From positions 1-23,513 of the forward strand of contig NW_026516915.1 in assembly GCF_025766255.1 (NCBI RefSeq): a stretch of 23,513 nucleotides of DNA. The letters run 5' to 3'. Below are positions 19,631 to 23,513 of this stretch, one piece after another. The position numbers and the translations under genes are program-made. Every line of letters begins with the position of its first letter. Position 1 is the first letter of the stretch. Source of the DNA: Zychaea mexicana. Its lineage: Eukaryota > Mucoromycota > Mucoromycetes > Mucorales > Lichtheimiaceae. The notes beneath the pieces are model-generated. The model saw nothing but the letters and a program-made list of their open reading frames with translations, did no database searches and was not told the origin of the DNA.

Positions 19631-19827
19631 ATGTACAGGAAATCATTAACACAAGCAACAAAAAACACGCACAAGGCCGTACAGAACGTTCACGAGCAAA
19701 AAGACGGCTAGCCTTTACCTCTTTTCCTTGTAGATTTACACCAGATTCAAATAGTAATCGTTGGAGCGAGTCCAATTCCTATAGAAACAAAATCCGTCAG
19801 CACAATTCTGCTCCATTTACTAAATAA
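19631..19827 (+). pseudogene. second copy of the small arginine-rich ORF
   Basis: Homologous to 3321-3512. One fewer A in the early A-run puts the ATG at 19631 out of frame with the conserved remainder, which stays open to TAA at 19825-19827. It carries E/D, a silent AAC/AAT change and a 6 nt in-frame insertion relative to the left copy. Confidence 0.3.
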
Positions 19828-20038
19828 AACACGGCTTCCCTCCCCAATGCCTAAATGTTCTTCAGCGAGGTCGCCATAAAATGTGTTACCTTTTTTTTTT
19901 GAAACCGTCTTCGCTATTACATTAAAAAAAGAATATAGTAAAGTATTTTTTTTGTGGTAAGGAAAAAGAAAAAAGTAGAACGCCCTTTGCTGTTCCCAAG
20001 TAGATTCGCCATTTTCCACCAATTACATTGCCCAAATC

Positions 20039-20103
20039 CCGTTGTCATTCCGTTGTCATCGGTCGCCACTTGAAATAAATTTCCGTTGTCATCGTTGTCA
20101 TCA
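20039..20103. repeat. CGTTGTCAT short direct-repeat cluster, right copy
   Basis: Four CGTTGTCAT words separated by GGTCGCCACTTGAAATAAAT-type spacer, directly before the palindrome, as at 3725-3788. Confidence 0.75.
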
Positions 20104-20139
20104 TTTTCGCCGTGGCGACCAGGTCGCCACGCCGAAAAT
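20103..20139. repeat. 37 bp near-perfect palindrome followed by CTAG, right copy
   Basis: Arms 20103-20120 and 20122-20139 with one mismatch and a single-base loop, then GATT and CTAG (20144-20147). Identical to the left copy. Confidence 0.85.
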
Positions 20140-20147
20140 GATTCTAG

Positions 20148-23100
20148 GTCCGCTCGTGGGCTTCGTTGGCAAAGTCGTTCGTCACTGGCAACAGCCAGTT
20201 GCCTGTTGAGGACCCAGTTTCGCCTTCGCCTTTGCTGCCGCAGCAAGAGCCTTTCCCTGCTTTGCCTGCTGGCCAATCGTCTCCCTTGTTGGCTTCTGCA
20301 GCTATTGCTTTACCCCCTGTGCGTCAGGGTAACCGTTTACCTCGTCCAGAACGTAGAAACTCCTTGGAAAGTCTTCCTTCGGATTTTAGCTGGGACGATT
20401 CCCAAGAGGCTGCTACTTGTAAATATCATTCCTCTCTCATTTTTCTTTCCTATTTACATCTGATTCTCTGAAAATGAAAATGCACTTCTTTTTTTAGCTC
20501 CCAAGACTGCTTCCCCTCCTTTGTTGAAAAAGAGAAAGGTTATAGAATCAAGCTCTCCAGTACGAAATGCTGGTTCTAGTATCTCTGGTGCTCATACAAA
20601 CCAGCCGCTGGTCGCTCCTCGTCGTCCTGCCTTGGAAAAAGGAAAGTTCCGGGCTCAGCCCAGTGCTGTACGTACACAGCAACCGGTATTGCAATCTACC
20701 CAAAAGTCGTCAATTGCAATTTCAGACCGTTCAGATATCAGTCAAGGTAAACTTATAAAAGTATTCACACTGTCATTTTCTACTTACTAAAAATAATGCA
20801 ATCGTCAAACTTTCAAAACACTTCAGATAATCGCAAACCGGGTACTCCAAGCAAAAGTATGTATCCATAGCCATTTTACTCTTTTACAATCTCTAATTTT
20901 TTACATCTACATAGTTTTCAAAAGACGTCCTGCTCCTGCTATCTCATCAACACCACCATCTACCCAAGCATCTCATCACCGATCAGCTCTGCCTTCCTCA
21001 TCATCGTCATCTTCTTTCCGTCCGCAACATACACCTATACACAAGAAAATTACCAACACAAACATACATACTAGCAGCAGTAGTGATTCGGATAGTGAAT
21101 CTAGTGTGGATAGTGACAGTACGGAGCCTGGTACTTCCCAGCCATCACAGCATTACGGTGTTCTTTGTGGAATTGAAGAATGTACCTTATATTTTTCTTC
21201 AAAATCTGCACGTAAGCGACACATTCGGAAAATGCACCAAAAAAAAGTTAATGTTAAATATCCAAACGATCATGGTGTGTATCTTTTCTATACTATCTAC
21301 CATTTAAAGTGCATTGAAATACTAATCACTTTATAGGAAAAGTAACTACACTTCTTGTGGATGCCAACCACTATGTGCATTGCCGTTGTGGCTTCAAGTC
21401 TACCAACTTTCAAGTCATACAGCGCCACTGTAGAAACTGTAATTTACCTTTGCCTGCCCCAACAGAACAACCTGCTGTCACTGTACCTGCTTTGAATGTA
21501 GCATCTTTAAGCAATCATGCACCTATTGCAAATGCTTTTACTCGCTTGGAACCTGCCTTTGGCCCAACCTCAAATGTCAACACCGACAATAAACAAATCC
21601 CTTGGTTTTTCGTCCATACCAAGTGGTATGACATTGTTGAGGAGTGGAAAACAGGTAGTTATCATTTTATGTTAATAGCTATCCTACATTTATAGCATCG
21701 TATGTGTATTCACCATTCTCTTAATAGCACATAGCCAACACCAACAACAACATCCTACCAATACGTCAAGAAACATCCCTCTCACTCTATATGACTTGAC
21801 AAAGAAAATACACGCAGAGGAAAATATACTTAAAGTTGTCGCCAAGGTTAACAAGCAGCTTTTTGTTCGTTTACACAATTCTGTTCATGAGAAAGATTAT
21901 ACATTGCGTCGCTATCTCAAACAGAAAAAGTAAGTGTTCAATTCATCTTCTTTTCATCAATCATCTACTCTAATTCATCTATCCCCTTTAGGCTCTCTGA
22001 ACCTCTCCCTGATCATGGCTTTAATCAACTCGAACGTGCTAGCATCCAACGCTATACACAAACAGGCGCTAATCTTTTAATCTTTTTACTTCGCATCCGT
22101 CGTTCACCACACTGGTCTTCTGTTTTGGGTACTTGGTCTTCAACTATCAATACAATCCTCACCAATATTGCAGCATTATCAGCAAATGTCAATCCAGCAC
22201 AATTGTCATCACAAACGGCTACACAAATCGAATCACAAATTTGCAAATTGTGGATTACTTTATTGAAAGAAGAAAAACCTTTTGATGTCGCTACAAATGG
22301 ATATACTATCGCTCGATTTGTCATTGCTTCTTCCTTGCAGTTCAATGGCCAATTCAAAGACGTTTCCTCGATTGCACCATTTATCTCTCAAATCAAGTAC
22401 TGGTTCCGTCTACTCTTACTCAACAACATATATACAAATTATGCTAGTCAAAATTTAATTACAGTGTAAGTTCTTTGCTTTTTTTTGGACTTCCATATTA
22501 GCCATTTTACACTCATATAACAATATCATCTACAAACTCTTTTTTAGCTTCACCGCAGACTACCAACAGTATCTGATTGATGGCAAAGCATCTGCATATG
22601 CTGCTATTGCTGAGTATAGTCGCATTGCTTCCATTTCAGACTCATCAGAGTTTGTCACAGATAAGATTGTCTGGACACCACACTCCAACCATCTGTCACT
22701 TGCCATGGTCGAAACCAACGAGCGTATTCATGTACATGATTTACGTCTCTTAGCCAACAATTTAAAAACCACTATACAACAGAAAATACGTAAACTCACA
22801 TTCGACATCGACCTTAATAATCTTCTTGAATTCCGCAACAACAAACCAATCCATTTATACGACGATTTCAACAATCGAACCATCAACTATTCATTTTTCA
22901 CCGACCCAAAGAACAACCTCCGGCATCAATTCAGTCACATTCTCCAGCACATACACACGACCCCACACCTATCACGTACTTATATTCAACATATAACTAA
23001 TAACAACAATACAACTTACAATCTGTCCGCCATTAAAAATTACATCACCACAGCTGAACAAATCCAACGCGATTTGTTCATGCTAATGCACCTCACATAC

Positions 23101-23513
23101 GGCCAAACAGCTCGGGCCACAGAGCTAGAAGGCACTTTACTACAAAACACGACACACGCAACACGCAACTTATACTGGTCAAATGAACATCAAACATTGA
23201 TGCTTCTTACAACATACCAAAAAACTCGTAATATTAAACAACGTGACCAAGCAATTGCCCGTTTCATTCCTCACTCTCTTGTCCGCCTATTTCTCCACTA
23301 CATCATATTCATCCGACCTATAGAAAGGTATTTACATTTTAAAAGTCTATCATGCAATGTCTCATTCTATTCTTTTCTCTAGCCTCTTCATTTATGAATG
23401 CTCAACTTCACAGCAAAAAATGCTCGATACAATGGCATACTTCTTTATACGCAACGGCGCTAAAATGTCAGCTGACCTGCTCCGAACACACTTTCAAGCC
23501 CGCTGGCATCAAC
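20148..23513 (+). pseudogene. gene 2, copy 2: 5'-truncated, runs off the window
   Basis: Begins at the base equivalent to 12077 (codon 13); the ATG and first 12 codons are absent, and TAG of the element's CTAG lies directly in frame upstream. Exons read as 20148-20418, 20498-20746, 20827-20856, 20915-21274, 21337-21654, 21728-21929, 21992-22465, 22548-23327 and 23383 to the edge. Unlike copy 1, exon 8 is continuous across the 14900-equivalent site, so the box I Arg (23113-23115) and Lys are in one frame. Box II and the helicase lie beyond the window. Expression would need an upstream start, possibly by using the CTAG as splice acceptor; otherwise it is a broken copy that may still donate sequence by gene conversion. 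Confidence 0.75.

Larger units (their letters stand above)
18779..20147 (+). mobile_element. non-autonomous repetitive element, Helitron-like 3' end, right copy
   Basis: Closely matches 2680-3832, ending at CTAG 20144-20147 after the same palindrome. Similarity begins abruptly at about 18785. The six bases before it, TCTATA from 18779, match the first six of the proposed Helitron 5' end, although the preceding base is C rather than A. The right flank is gene 2 codon 13. The left flank is not the gene 2 upstream region, so this is not a simple insertion; rearrangement or capture must be involved. Confidence 0.5.

Noticed and set aside
19105..19827. 240-codon plus-strand ORF through the right-hand tandem array
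   Set aside because: It stays open only because the unit is 195 bp, a multiple of three; the peptide is a repeated translation of the array. Only its last ~65 codons, shared with 3321-3512, have any independent support.

Overview
The window looks like fungal nuclear DNA: genes with many short introns (about 43-120 nt, GT..AG, several with CTAAC/CTAAT-like branch sites), pyrimidine-rich spacers, and a Helitron and a RecQ-type 'telomere-linked helicase-like' gene as the recognisable content. An early-diverging (Mucoromycota-like) fungus is my guess, not a demonstration. Almost everything is repeat or mobile DNA; I see no ordinary housekeeping gene, rRNA or tRNA.

Layout. 1-586: no clear gene, perhaps a decayed minus-strand reading frame. 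819-1535: tandem array with a 201-203 bp period. 2115-2225: short CGTTGTCAT repeats. 2470-3832: repetitive element (190-195 bp tandem units, a small arginine-rich ORF, a 37 bp near-perfect palindrome, terminal CTAG). 3833-11281: a seven-exon gene of unknown family ('gene 1', 354 aa if spliced), whose fifth coding intron holds a complete-looking Helitron (about 5331-10869) encoding a roughly 1533-aa Rep-Pif1 protein in five exons. 11493-17971: 'gene 2', about 14 exons, coding for zinc fingers, a segment I read as a tyrosine recombinase (YR), a RecQ-type helicase and a Cys-rich tail; this copy carries several frameshifts. 17972-18780: AT-rich spacer with a 172 bp repeat. 18779-20147: a second copy of the 2470-3832 element. 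20148-23513: a second copy of gene 2, lacking its first 12 codons and cut by the window edge.

How the parts relate. Genes 1 and 2 are on the same strand, and each appears to have a 5'UTR intron of about 0.45-0.5 kb filled with a related 36-39 bp pyrimidine-rich minisatellite and ending in a similar AATAG/CT..TTCAA segment before the ATG. This suggests common origin and shared regulation, perhaps as two genes of one selfish element. The most interesting candidate system is that element: a predicted YR fused to a RecQ helicase with an uncharacterised partner protein. The Helitron looks like a later passenger that landed in an intron of the partner gene without breaking its reading frame.

All exon boundaries were assigned by eye from splice consensus and reading-frame continuity. 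Family names rest on motif recognition, with no database search.
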